Assembly: GCA_964036665.1 (NCBI GenBank)
Contig: OZ038529.1
Coordinates: forward strand, 5,130,501 to 5,194,500
From: Gordius sp. MW1
Taxonomy: Eukaryota > Nematomorpha > Gordioida > Gordea > Gordiidae
Length of the DNA stretch: 64,000 nt
Reading direction: 5' to 3'
This document shows, one piece after another, positions 35,401-46,936 of this stretch; position 1 is the stretch's first letter; each line of letters starts with the position of its first letter. The notes under the pieces are model-generated. The model saw only the letters and a program-made list of their open reading frames with translations. It did not search any database and was not told the origin of the DNA. A program made the position numbers and the translations under genes.

Positions 35401-37147
35401 GATAGTGCTACACAGGCGGCCCAAACCTGCCAGCGAAGATATCGGGCCGGGTTAGTTATAAAATTTATAAAATATTTGGGCTCAGGTCGAGCTCGGGCAA
35501 AATAAAAAATGTAACCTGGGGACGCAACACTAGTAATTTTTTACAAGTAAACTGCCAAAAGTTTAGTCAACAAATCCTAGATGTTTAAGAAACATCTGAA
35601 AACGCATTACGGCATTTTGGTGTACAAAAATTAACTACAATCTATAAAACATTTTTCAAAAATGAATGTTTTTATCCATATCTCACTCCTCATTACTATG
35701 CTCCGTTTTTGATTTTAATTTAATAACCAAAACATTATTTTAAGGATATTTTGAATTTGAAGTTTATAACAATGATCGCGATTATAAAAAGATGATATTA
35801 ATATGTAAGTTATTTTAACCTAACTTATCTAGACATTTTTTTCCTAGTATAATTACTTTCATTTTGAAGTAAAATATCAAAGATTTGATGTAAAGCAGCT
35901 GACGTTAAAGAGATATTCAAGAAACGTTCAGCAAATGTTCACTACCATAACAAATTTTTTTTTCTATTAAGTTCATACTTTAATAATTTAAGTTATATTG
36001 AATTATTTCAGCAAATAATATATATTTATACAAAAAAATATAAAATTTAATTATAAAGAAACTCAAATACATTTGGGGGAGCAATGCTATAAAATATGTT
36101 TTTTTATTGTTTTATCTAGTTTTATTATCTCAATTATGAATTTATGATCTTTATAATTTTAAAACAAAAACTATATAAAAATCCCATGATACCATTGACG
36201 CTGTTTACAATTATTCCAAGATGGTATACTTGATGGTAAAGGTCACAAAAGTATTATAATGCTTCACTGAGGGAGACTTTAGATTATTATAATTCATGAA
36301 TGTTAACAAGCTAAAATGACCTATATTATTCCCAACTAGCACAATAGAAAATAAAATCTTAAGAAAAATATTCTTACTAAATAGTTTTTTAATTCTTATC
36401 ATTAAAATTAATAAATTTTAATACTCATGGGGCAAATTCATTATAACAAGGAACAAAAAAATATTAATTGATATATTTTATCAAAAGAAACAACATTTAT
36501 AGCAAAGAAATATTTATAATTAGTATTATAGAAAGTAACATTATTTTAAAATGAATACCTGATCTCCAAAAGCATGCCTTCCTATAACTATAGGCTTAGT
36601 CCAGCCTGGAATTATTCTGGGGATTGATTTACATACAATTGGTTCTCTAAAAACAGTGCCTCCCAAAATATTTCGTATGGTTCCATTTGGACTAGGCCAC
36701 ATTTTTTTAAGTTTGAATTCTATAATAAGATTCTTCTGCATTTATATCTACTAAAAATACCTTTAACACGTTCTTCATCAGGTGTAATAGTTGCACATTT
36801 GATGCCCACATTATATTTTTGAATTGCGGCTGCTGCATCTGTTGTTACTTTGTCATCAGTCTTATCCCGATTTTCTAAGCCAAGATCATAGTAATGAGAT
36901 TGAAGTGATAGATAGGGAAATATTAGCTAAAATATTTAACTTTGGTTAAAAAAATCAAAATTACTTGTTCTTTAATATTTTTCCATATTATCCTGGTCAT
37001 TTCATCACCATCTAGCTCAACAATTGGATTTTTGACCAATATTTTTTGTGACGCTTGATAAAATTACTAGTATAACAGTTATAGATTACCATTCCTCCTT
37101 ATAATTTTATTGCATTGATAAAGAAATTGCAAGTTTGATCTCACCAT
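32428..37147 (-). CDS. IDH2: Isocitrate dehydrogenase [NADP], mitochondrial
   Basis: This enzyme oxidatively decarboxylates isocitrate to 2-oxoglutarate, making NADPH. Ten exons join in phase: 37147-37090, 37053-36965, 36926-36761, 36719-36559, 35102-34956, 34325-34189, 33717-33453, 32795-32698, 32651-32556 and 32503-32428, giving 430 residues. Residues 1-20 ([18 protein letters not shown]) are basic and free of acidic residues, a mitochondrial presequence. [40 protein letters not shown], the isocitrate dehydrogenase signature from NYDGDVQSD (about 291) and [13 protein letters not shown] (about 329) are all intact. Introns 1, 2 and 3 are only 36, 38 and 41 nt. Two MITEs sit in longer introns. 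The likely polyadenylation signal (complement of 32244-32249) overlaps the end of convergent MRM1. Confidence 0.96.
34587..34764. mobile_element. hAT-like MITE in an IDH2 intron
   Basis: A 178-bp element from CATGGGCGTAGCCAGA to CAGGCTACGCCCATG, with flanks TCCATAAT and TCTATAAT (seven of eight). It belongs to the subfamily with the AAATCCAAAAATGTG and AAATGATCATTTTGCCCC interior, and lies in the intron 34326-34955. Confidence 0.82.
35244..35400. mobile_element. Second hAT-like MITE in an IDH2 intron
   Basis: A 157-bp element from CATGGACTTAGCCAGG to CCTGGCTACGCCCATG, with flanks GATAGAGC and GATAGTGC (seven of eight). Its interior (TTCAATGCAAAAAACCTC, then TTTATGTTTTGCCCC) defines a second subfamily shared with 61699-61871 and partly with 27774-28185. 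Confidence 0.82.
35401..35530. repeat. GC-rich repeat fragment with CCGGGCC-type segments
   Basis: The stretch CAGGCGGCCCAAACC ... TCGGGCCGGGTTAG ... GGGCTCAGGTCGAGCTCGGG stands out as GC-rich in an AT-rich intron. Similar phrases (GGCCGGCCCG, GCCTGAGCC-like, CCCGGCCCGG) recur near 59590-59690 and 63945-63965, so it is probably a worn interspersed repeat. Family unknown. Confidence 0.35.
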
Positions 37148-38741
37148 TTTTGCAATTGTACTCGTTAAAAATCCCGCCTAACCGCAATAAAGGTGATCAA
37201 TCAGGTGTTTGCGAATGAATCCGGGTCAACTGGGAAACATGAATCCTACTCAATTACTAACTGCTCAAACGCTTCAAATAGCGCATTTTGGTACATATTA
37301 AAATTATAAAATACATGAAATAAAAAAAAGTCATATAAAATAAACACAACATTTTTTCAATAATTAAAAATAATGTTTTTTATAAAACCTTATTTAAAGT
37401 TATGATATAAGTAAGTATAGGTGTAAGAGTATAATATTATAGCATAATAAGAAACGGTTTTAGATTCACTCACCTAGGCTTTGATTGTATTATTTGTGAT
37501 CATAAAAAGTTTGTTTTGAGAATGATTAAATATATATTTGAATAATGAATCATCTTTCATACATTTTTTATTTTATAAAAAGTGAAATGAGTGTAAAATT
37601 GTAATGCAAATTTTACAATAAAATAATGAGTCATCAATCATAGTTTTTTTATATTATAAAAAGTTAATTTAGATTTACTTATCTAGCGTAAAGTGTATTA
37701 AGAAGTTCAATTTTAATTTGGGGAATAAAATTTACTTAATCTATTTATATTTAGAATAAGTTTATATTCTTATTGGATAGAATGAGACTTAAACAATTAA
37801 CGAATGGTAATAGTCTAGATTTGTTTTGTGATCTAATTTTGATATAAATGACATCTTTTTACTTATGGAAAGCAATATAAAGGTTTGTAAACAAATACTG
37901 TCAATTGCTTCTGACAAATAGATATGTGATGAAGGTGATAATGAAATTCCTACTTTTAGTTCTTACTCAATTACATCTAGAATATATGTAATCATGTAGC
38001 TTGCAAATAAGATCATGCCACCTTAACCTAATACATTCAAATGTTCTATTATTACACATCTTAATTAAACATCTCATATTCATTTTATAATTATACCTTG
38101 AGGTGATATCAAGATATATTACCTCCATATATCATAAAATAAATAGGTCCTCATGGTTAAATATTAATAACTGTTGGTTCACATTTATTACTTTAGCACA
38201 TCCATTATTGTTCATAAAATGTTTAATAAAAAATTATAAGTCCAAAAATTTTGAAAACCCACCCCATCCCCATGAGGCAATCTTTTTGTCTAATATGTAA
38301 TGCATTACTCAGTATAAATTTAGGGGATCTTAATTCATTTAATCTATTTATATCTAGCATAGGCTTTTATTAGATGGAATTAAACTTTGATAATTTATAT
38401 TACAAATGATAATTTCCAGCCAAATTTTTGAAATTTATAGTTCCTACTTTATTTAATATGTTGTTATTATATCAACCATAAAATTAAAGTTATTTTTGTT
38501 TGTTACATTTAAAAAATGAAATAGTTCCAATAACTTGTTACTTAACAGCTCTACTTATAACTTACAAACTGTAATAATTTATAACATTAGATGAAAATTA
38601 TCAGCAATAACATATATTGGACACAATCACATAAATTAAAAACTTTATTGCAAAATAGAACAATCCTTTTTAATATAACAACATAAAAAAATAGAGTTTA
38701 CAAATAGCACAACGTAAATCATGAATATTAATGAAGGCACA
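37148..38741. other. Upstream of IDH2, no gene recognised
   Basis: This stretch holds the IDH2 promoter and 5' UTR (the start codon is at 37147-37145), then AT-rich DNA. A short open frame at 38103-38300 has no motif and an AT-driven composition. It could also carry the unseen downstream exons of the FLYWCH-like gene, which is transcribed leftward from 39379. Confidence 0.4.
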
Positions 38742-38969
38742 AACTATGGGATGTAAAAATGGTGGAAGGCAAGGCATGAGCAAATTGAGGATGACTAGAG
38801 ACACAATCTATACAAATTATAATATATTTTTTTAACTTACAACTATGAGATGTAAAAATGGTGAAAGGCAAGGCATGAGCAAATTGAGGATGACTAGAGG
38901 CACAATCTATACAAATTATAATATATTTTTCTTAAACTTACAACTATGAGATGTAAAAATGGTGGAAGT
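38742..38969 (-). repeat. Tandem repeat, about 100-bp unit, each unit exon-like
   Basis: Units begin at 38742, 38841 and 38942 (the third is partial). On the minus strand the first two full units read as an AG acceptor, then a 66-nt open segment with SSHPQFAHALP, then (clearly in the second) a GTAAGT donor. Because 66 is divisible by three, extra copies would not disturb a frame. They lie downstream of the FLYWCH-like exons on the same strand, so they could be duplicated exons of that gene. Coding use is inferred only. Confidence 0.6.
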
Positions 38970-39057
38970 AGATATTGCACTGCACCTATTTTGTTCCATT
39001 GTTATCCTAAATACATCTAGAATACGTTAATGATGAATTTGTATTCAACTAACTTAC

Positions 39058-39379
39058 TTATGTCTAATGTTTGAAGAGGCCTACTAGCAGTATTAATATT
39101 CAATATTTGTTGAGGTTTATCAATGCATCCATAGTTTGGATAAGCTATATATAAAATAAGTGCAAATAATTATAAATTACTTTTATGTGGGATATTATCA
39201 TGCTAATGGGTTAAGGTAAAATTTTCATTTAAGTAGAAACCTCTTCCAGAACAATTACTACATCGACATTTATAATAAACACGCGTATCTTTTCCAATAT
39301 TGACTAGAATGTATTCAAAATTTTCATAAACTATAATAGGTTTTTTTCTATGGGATAATATAAATTTAACATTAGACAT
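39058..39379 (-). CDS. Putative FLYWCH zinc-finger protein, 5' exons
   Basis: Starts at ATG 39379. Exon 1 (39379-39241) reads through SHRKKPIIVYENFEYIL and VYYKCRCSNCSGR. It matches the first half of a FLYWCH domain (RGKP.LVY.GY.Y..., then a WRC-type Cys pair), though the Trp is replaced by Tyr. With the GTTTCT donor it joins in phase to 39144-39058 (YPNYGCIDKPQQILNIN...), followed by GTAAGT. FLYWCH fingers occur in mod(mdg4)-type factors and very often in MULE transposase-derived genes. No zinc-binding His pair or transposase core was seen, so the gene is incomplete here or lineage-specific. The tandem exon-like units at 38742-38969 may be further exons. Confidence 0.4.
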
Positions 39380-39708
39380 TTTACACTTTAAAAATTAAAA
39401 ACAAACGGTAATATCAGCTGCGTTCTGATGTGAGTAGGTGAGTTCTGGTAAGAATAGGTGAGTATAACTGATGAGTAATTAGCAATTGAGCATGTAGGGG
39501 GAAACATACAACTGAACAAAAACGATGGATGGATGTCGTTGTTAATGCTTTTAAAACATATGAACATACGCTTGTAAAGTTAAATTTGCATAATGCTATA
39601 ACTTTTATAATAAATATAAATATAAAAAGTTACAAATCGCACAATATTAAGCTACTTAACGATAATGCATTAATGTGATAGATGGTTTTATATTGGAGTA
39701 TAAATGGA

Positions 39709-39741
39709 TAACCCTAACTCTAACCCTTACCCTAACCCTAG
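39709..39741. repeat. Interstitial telomere-like repeat (CCCTAA, five units)
   Basis: Five consecutive hexamers TAACCC, TAACTC, TAACCC, TTACCC, TAACCC followed by TAG. Three are exact and two carry one substitution each. TTAGGG is the common animal telomere unit; most insects use TTAGG. A short internal run like this may be a break-repair scar or part of an end-targeting element. Confidence 0.7.
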
Positions 39742-40837
39742 TAGGTATGCGCAGCCACTTTCTAATTATTTTGTTGAGATTAGGTGGTTGGTGTTCGGCT
39801 CACTGCTAGATTGGGGAGATTAGATGAGATTAGAAGGTTTTTTCCCAGTTGACCGTTTCTGAGTTGACTTGAAAGGGTTTGCGAATGTAATGAAAGTGGT
39901 AGCGTTAATATAATTATTGCCACGTTTTCATTAAATTTATTTTGTAATTGTATTTTTAATGCATAAGCTTCTATATTAAGCATAGAAAAACTTAGAAGCC
40001 CTAAATAGCTTCTTTTATGAATATAAAGAGAAAAAGTTAAGCATTCTTATCTTAATTAATTTAGCATTTGGATCATGATGATATGTATATTTGAAAATGT
40101 GATATAAAAATGTATTTTAGGTATAATAAAGTATTTAAAAAATTAAATCTTTCATAATTTCATGTTGAAGCTGTATTCTGGCTATTTCAATTCAAAAATG
40201 AATGAAATATAGAATTTTATTATGATAATATAGGGAATTTTTAATGTCATAGAAAGCTAGTATAATTAGATAGAGTAAAAGCCAGGCATTGAGACTAAAA
40301 AGTTTCACAAAATGGAAAATCTAATAAATAGCGCTTATTGTTCTTATGGTAAAAAAATGGTAATGTTTTACAAATATTATTCTTTTATTTGTCACGGGTA
40401 TGGTAAAGAAACGGGCTTAGTTGAACGTAAAGTTGAAGCTAAAATGACATTTGAATAATGAAAACTCAATGAGTAAAATTGTAGCGAAAAATATTTAGGT
40501 AAGAAGTGTGTTTTTAGTGTCCTCTAGATGGCAAGTTTATTTTATAAAAGCTTGTATAAACCATCTAGAATTCTAAGAAAATGATCTGGTCAAACGGCAA
40601 TCGGTCGGGAACTTCTCGAGATCATAGCGGTCAAAGAAATTGAGTTGCATTTATATATATAAAGTAAAACAGTCAGCTGTGCATTTTATATAATTATTAG
40701 AACCAATATACAATTTTAGTGCATGCATAAATTAATAAGGGCAAGGTCTTTTGATGATATATATTCCAATTAAGGGAACTCAAATTACCTAGCTTTTATA
40801 TTTAAATAGCAGACCTAAAGAAATGGCTTCTACCCCT
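39742..40837. other. Intergenic, nothing recognised
   Basis: AT-rich sequence between the telomere-like repeat and the piggyBac left end. The frame at 39780-39983 (minus) is interrupted and carries no motif. Confidence 0.4.
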
Positions 40838-43000
40838 TTAACCCTTTGAGACCGGTCCATATGAATCTTCGACAGATTTTTGTAAAATTTGGAAATCTCG
40901 AGTGACTTTGCACCAAAAGAAAATATTGAGAAAAAAATTTGAAAAAAAAATATATTAGTACTGCCATTTTTAAGGTGTCGTTTATTTCATACGATAGGAA
41001 TCCGCTGTTTATATTACAATAAAAAATGCAAATTTTAAGCAATAGCTCAAGCAAAAATTATTTAATTATGAAATAAAACTGATTATAATATAAATTATTT
41101 ATTGACAAGTTAATTTTAAGTCATATATTTAAAAATTTATTGCAAAATTTAAAATCACAAAAATATGAAAATATAGTGTTAACAAGTTACGGAGTATGAT
41201 ATTGAATAAAACAATTAATATGTAGACCGATGTTGCATTTTGTGCATATGATTTTCGCGGATTTATGGCAAAGGCCACACCTCCTTTGTGTGGGGTTCTT
41301 TGCGGGCCAATGCTCCCGATTATCAAACCGCACCTCGGCATAAACATTGCTTGTACGCCTTGGATATACGGTCGTCAATCGCGGAATGTTCGGAACAGAT
41401 AGCAAACGGACTGTAATCTTCCGCAAAGAATTTAAAAGGGGAATCCCTTTATGAACTTCCCGGTATAACAGCCACGAATTAACGACTGCAGCGTTAAGAC
41501 AAAAACGTATTAGGGGCCAATACCATTTATTTGATCGTATTCCGACACGATATGAGCCACGAAACTGGTCGAAAAGGTCAACACCCCCCATTCCCTTATT
41601 GTATTCGCTGATTAGGGTTGGTTGAGGAATGGTAATCCTACTCTTGGCTGATCTGCTATACCTAGTGCACTTCGTGAGTGTACTTGCTAGGCTATCTGTT
41701 CGATTTGTTGCCAGGGTCACCTGGCTATTATCATTCCATCTATACAATTGTATATTTGTATCCTTTGCCCTAAGAACTTGCCAGGCTCCCCTAGGCGCTC
41801 TTTTTAGATCTTGGAGAGGGGCCTTTTGAATCCTGTCGGCTCGTATTGTTCCTGTTAATTGAGTTTAATCTTTCGCCAACTCTTCCAATAATGGTAAAGA
41901 ATTAAAAAAGTTATCGATAAATATGTGACTATTTGATGGGACAAACCCTGTAACCAGCTTTTTTACAACGGCGGAACCAAGGGGTACTCCTGGTTCTCGT
42001 TCCTCACGTCCTTCATATAATTTGAAACGACAACAATAACCATTGGGCTTGTTCAAGCACCAAAACTTATACCCAAATCTTATGGGCTTACCACGTATAA
42101 ATTGCTTTAAATGAAACCTACCATAATATGGTTCCATGGCTTCATCTAAAGAATATATTGTGGGATTAGGTTCAATATATTTTTCGAATTTTTTGTTTAT
42201 ATAATCCATCAAAACATTGACCTTTTTCAGGCTTCCAATTTCCAGGTTGCAAGTGTTATCCGAAAAATGAAGATATTTGACGATCGCTTGAAAGCGATCT
42301 CTGGAAATACAATTAGCAATGGCTATGTTATTAACATCTGCTTGCGTTTCCCAATACAGACGTTTTTTAGGTAGTATAGAGTAGCCTGATACTAGTAAAA
42401 CACCAAGCAATTTAAACATTTCCTCACAAGTCACTTCAAAGGTTTCATCACTATATTTATATTTGACATATTTTTTACTCTCTTTGCATATGAGCTCAAT
42501 TAAGTCAATATCCCAAAACAATTGAAAAACTTGTAAGGGTGTAAGAGAAGATTTTTGTATTTCAGTTAAAATGTTAGGAGCATTCTTTTGTAAATTTTGT
42601 AATTTAAGTTTTGCATGTTCCTTTGTTTCTGGCACAAGTTTAATTGATTTCCATGTTAAGAGTTTTTGCTATTTATAAGGATTTTCTTTTTTAGATGTGG
42701 ACACTTTGTTTATAGATGGTAACAGCATTTCAGTGTCAAGGTGATTTATTTCATTATCATTGTTTGTTATAAGCACCTCAGCTTTCTTTGATAATACACC
42801 AGGTCCTAATTTATGAGGATCATTAATAAAAACTTCAGTTTCATCTTCTGAAATTTCATCATAATCTGTATCATAACCATCAACAGGTGGAATAAGGGCT
42901 AAATCAATGGCTTGAACGTTGCTCAATAAAGTACTATGTGATTCTAAAAGTGTAAGGACTTCTTCTGTATTTAAAAGCCTATAGTGTGAAATTACTACAT
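40838..43000 (-). mobile_element. piggyBac DNA transposon
   Basis: The left end reads TTAA followed by CCCTTTGAGACCGG (40838 onward), the TTAA target plus CCC start usual for piggyBac. The transposase occupies about 42990-41187 on the minus strand. No matching right end (GGG-TTAA on the plus strand) was found beyond 42990, so that side is eroded or further away than I could follow. Confidence 0.75.
41187..42990 (-). pseudogene. piggyBac transposase, two in-frame stops
   Basis: The reading is one frame from about 42990 to 41187, broken by two stop codons: after KKENPYK near 42670 and after LLEELAKD near 41865. It has the acidic N-terminal region (DGYDTDYDEISEDETEVF), the transposase DDD core with all three acidic positions (SLDEAMEPYYGRF, HIFIDNFFNSLPLL, NKGMGGVDLFDQFRG) and the C-terminal Cys-rich zinc-binding domain (CGLCHKSAKIICTKCNIGLH). 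No frameshift is needed elsewhere, so decay is recent. The true start is unclear; the open frame runs upstream through RLLNTEEVLTLLESH without a Met. Host domestication is less likely because of the stops. Confidence 0.85.
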
Positions 43001-43265
43001 CAATTTTTAAAAGCTTATATAAATATGAAAATATGCTTAATATTGTATAAATTATATATCATTTTAAAAAGCATTTTTTATAGATTAAGAATATGCAAAT
43101 GTAATTAGTTAAATGTTTATATATAGAAGTTTATTAACATATAATTACAAAGAGTCTGAATTTTTCTAATTTATAAAAGTACGCTTTTTTTTATTGGTTA
43201 TAGAAGCCATTTAATAAGGAAACAAAATAATAATGATCCACCAGGAAGGTAGAACTCAGTTTAAG

Positions 43266-43453
43266 CTTTAATAAAAACTACGTTTGATAATAGAATAAGG
43301 CCTTTGAGGTTTAAAATTAATAGCCTGAAAATAGTATATTTTGCGTATGATAAATACGACGATAGTCCTGAATGGGTTCCTGTTTGTTTTGGAAGAAAGA
43401 ATCTCTATGATCCTTTACATCAAAGTCGCTGGTTTACTACACATTTTAGCTAA
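43266..43453 (+). CDS. Unidentified terminal exon (plus strand)
   Basis: An open segment after a possible TTTAAG acceptor (43264-43265) reads in frame to TAA at 43451-43453, with AATAAATAAA at 43601. The predicted end, YDKYDDSPEWVPVCFGRKNL followed by YDPLHQSRWFTTHFS, has the balanced composition (Trp, Cys, His, Pro) of real protein, unlike the AT-driven frames around it. I do not recognise the family. Upstream exons were not found; they would have to lie within or beyond the piggyBac copy. It ends 290 bp before the PTB-like gene. Confidence 0.45.
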
Positions 43454-43742
43454 TTTTTATCATTATATATACTCCCATATTAATATTTAACTTTATAAAC
43501 TTTATTAAATTGTTGGTAAGCATAATTACAAGTTTTAAAAATTATTGCATTTAAACGCTTCTTAGTATATTCTACCTGTTCTAATTGAGGACAACCAAAA
43601 AATAAATAAAGAATAAATCAAACCTAACAATGTGGGTATTATTAAAGCTAGTTGCGCTATTTATTGAAAAACAAATGAAAATAATCGGTGTACTTTTATT
43701 TAATTGTTGTAGCAATCATTCCTCAATAATTAACTAGACACT

Positions 43743-45260
43743 ATGGTTTTGTTTATCAGTTTTTTTGCTTCAAAAGAACCAACAGTTTGTTCTTGTAAAA
43801 AATATAAATGCCCATATATTAAAGATTCTGTAATGCTGGAAGAAAACAAATTAACATTTGATTGCTTGGTAAAATATAAATTTATTTAATATTTATCGTA
43901 AATATTTAATTTTTCATATTCACACTTTTATAACATTATATTTTGTTCTAGTACTTGGGTAATAAAGAAATAAATGTCAATTTGGACAAAGTAGCTATGG
44001 CCCAAGGTGCAAAAAATGAAATGTTATTGAAAAAGGGGCAGGAAGAGTTCCACAATATTGTGGTAAGAATTGTATTCAAATAATAACCTCACTAACGCTA
44101 TTTAATTTGTTAGAAAACACCATTAGAGAAAATGGAAATGCATCTACGCGTCCAACAAAATAATATATTGCTAACCGAAAAGCACGTAAAGGTACTACCT
44201 TAAACAGGCACTCTTTTACATAAAGATATTTATTTATATCATTCTAATAATTATAAGAAAACCAATAAAAACTTATTAGATAAGGAAGTGGACAATATCC
44301 AGAATGATAAATATCGCGCAGGATAAAATAGCAGCCATTTTTTGGAAGGGGAATGCAATGGGTGCAATGGTATTTGACATAGGCGAAAAGTGCTTTAAAT
44401 GTCATGTCGTATTCGCCTACAAACTGGTGAGTGTTTATGGGACGTTATAATTAATCATATCTAAACCACAGGGCAATAGGCTAGGTCACGCATTTGACAT
44501 AGCCTTCAAAATGAACGAATCCAAAGAGGCCGTAGGTCGTCATTTATTTGACGGAACGCGCAGTAGTGAATTGGTAAGGGCAGAGAGTGATCTCAAATAT
44601 TGGCTCAAAACACCGATTCCTTCGCAGGAAACAAGCTCGCCGCGTAAGTTACCAGCCACGCCTGCTATGGCCGAATCTGCAAAGGTTGATGATGTAGAGT
44701 CACCGGATTATACCTATGAAACGATCGATAAACCATCTCCAATCCCGATCATTAGTCCTTTAAAGTGTGTCGTAGAAAAACCGATTAAAACTCCTAGTCC
44801 ATCACCCAAGGAAGTGCCTATTGCGCTGAAGGCTTTATCCCCGCCACCCATTATTGTACAGGATTTAGATGATGGAATAGGTGAAAGGGAAAAAGATTTG
44901 CAAACGGTCCTAAATCCAATGATAAGCTACATTGTTGAGGGCATGGTGCCATTAGAACACGCTCATAAATTAAGGATAATAATGGATCTTTGGTGTACAG
45001 CTCGAGATGACGACTCAGTGCCATCTGCCTTGAATCTAGACTTCACAAAACATAGACCGGGCTTGGGGATAGCGGAACGTGATGTAGGAGCGAAAATTTT
45101 GATGGCAAACGAAGTTAAAGGGAAAAATGGTGAAAAGGGAATAAGTTTGGTGATGGATATTAAAAGGAATTTTGAAGATACTGATAACAACGTAAAAGAA
45201 TTTAACTTCGACCTCAAAGGAAGAAAATATAAAGTTATATGTGAAATTGAAAAGGCATAA
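43743..45260 (+). CDS. PTB/PID-like domain protein, function unknown
   Basis: Five exons, all with phase-0 junctions: 43743-43868, 43952-44062, 44114-44191, 44289-44426 and 44472-45260, giving 412 residues. Residues about 35-165 have the order of a phosphotyrosine-binding/PID fold: YLGNKEI on an early strand (43), a variable middle, CFKCHVVFAYK late (about 137) and the closing helix GNRLGHAFDIAFKM. Such domains are scaffolds that bind NPxY-type or lipid ligands. A Pro/Ser-rich linker (PSPIPIISP, KTPSPSPKEVP, ALSPPPI) follows, then a C-terminal region of about 130 residues (from DDGIGEREKDL) that I do not recognise. The exon-4 start (AAG then TGG at 44289) is the least certain junction. The family is tentative; the gene itself is well supported by phase. 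Confidence 0.65.
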
Positions 45261-46936
45261 TAATGATTTAATATATTTCTTCAGTATATCATTTATATCT
45301 TTGGCAGTAGAGTATACTAATAATGATTATAAATTTAATACTTACCTCAAAATTTAACTAAATGCTATGATGGTAATAATTTAATTAAAAAAATAAATAA
45401 CATTTTTAGAGTATATATAATTGGTGATTAGGCAACATAATATGCATTCGACTACCATCTTTATTGATTAAAAGTTTCAACAAAATACAATTTAAATTAA
45501 ATATAAAGTGTAAATTACTAATTATAAATAATGACTAGAAATGAGGGAAAAATAAAAAAATGAAAGATTTAACTAATATATCATTAAAAATTATTATCCC
45601 ATACATAATAATAATAATATGTATATATATGTGTGTCGTGTATATTATTATATATATAGGAACATATATATATATATATGACGTGATTAATTGTTAATTG
45701 TTGATATCAATAATTACTTTTCGACTTTCGCAACATCGAATAACTTATAAAATCCGATAATTACGACATTAACTACTCATTAATTCATCCTCTCTCCATA
45801 ACGATCGAAAGAGAGGCTTTGGCTACAAACCCAAAATGACATAGTAGTAAAATCGTATAAATCATATAAATAAGCGTCGACGGTATCGCAAAAAATTAAG
45901 TTAAGTTTGCCTAAATTTGGGTGGTGGTACGAGGGTACAAACACAAAGACGCGCTAGACTAGAAATGGTGTGACAAAATGGGCGCCTATATGCCTGTGTG
46001 CGGATAAAATAAAAGGGTAGTTGTAAGATAAGGTAAGTATTACGTACAACAACAAGAAATCATTAATTGTAGAAACGACAAATATCGCAGGTCCCGCTTG
46101 GCACCGGACACCCAAGGGTTACTTCTTAGCCAATATATCGCGTATACAAAAAAAAGTATCAAACGTGTACAGGTAATGGTTGTATAAAATGGGAATGAGC
46201 AATGTGAGGGTTCATATAAAAAAAGAAAAGTGGTGTGATGATAAAAAACGCAAAGGTGCTAACATGAGATATAAATATATATATATATATGTATGTAAAA
46301 GAACGTAAAAAAAGGGTAAATGTTGGAGCCACGCAAAATTTCGAGAATATCACAACTCAATTAAATCTCTTTTTATCTAGCAGGTAAAAAGGTCGTACTA
46401 CAAAGGATAAATGGCCATGTCATATTATTACTTGTACAACAAAAATATTTAATCGAAAATAGGTTATAAAATGAGGTATCATTTAATTGTTTAATTTTTT
46501 CAACGAAAATGGCTGTTGTTTATAAAGGGGTATGTATAAATGTGTGACGCCTGCGATGATCGCAACCTTGTGTGTAATTGTCTACTAGTAAATGTCCTTA
46601 GAGTAATATTTCTATTCGGAGTGTGTGATGTTTGAGCAATTTGGTAAAATCTTAAGGTATATAATGGAACGATAAAATTTTATAAGCATGTTCCACATAT
46701 ATGATACCTTGTCGATTTAGGCCAAAATTAAGTAATTGTTTTAAGAGGTGACGCATTTAGTTTCACGAAACAATCTTCTAGCTGACTACGCATTTTCTAT
46801 GACCTCTCGGGCCCCTGTTATTGCATATAGTTAATTGTTGAAGTTTTGATGTTTTAAGAAAATATCACAATTATTAATGCCTAAGAGCTCATCGATTACT
46901 CAAGCGTTCTTAATGCTCCCAACGCTTTATTAAATA
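45261..46936. other. Between the PTB-like gene and the POU gene 3' end
   Basis: AT-rich intergenic DNA with TA/CA microsatellites at about 45615-45680 and 46277-46290. It includes the 3' untranslated regions of two convergent genes: PTB-like (plus) and POU (minus). For the POU gene an AATAAA (complement of 46926-46931) lies only a few bases past the stop. No gene is seen. Confidence 0.5.

Noticed and set aside
35172-35505. Overlapping open frames on both strands
   Set aside because: They coincide with a hAT-like MITE and a GC-rich repeat fragment in an IDH2 intron.
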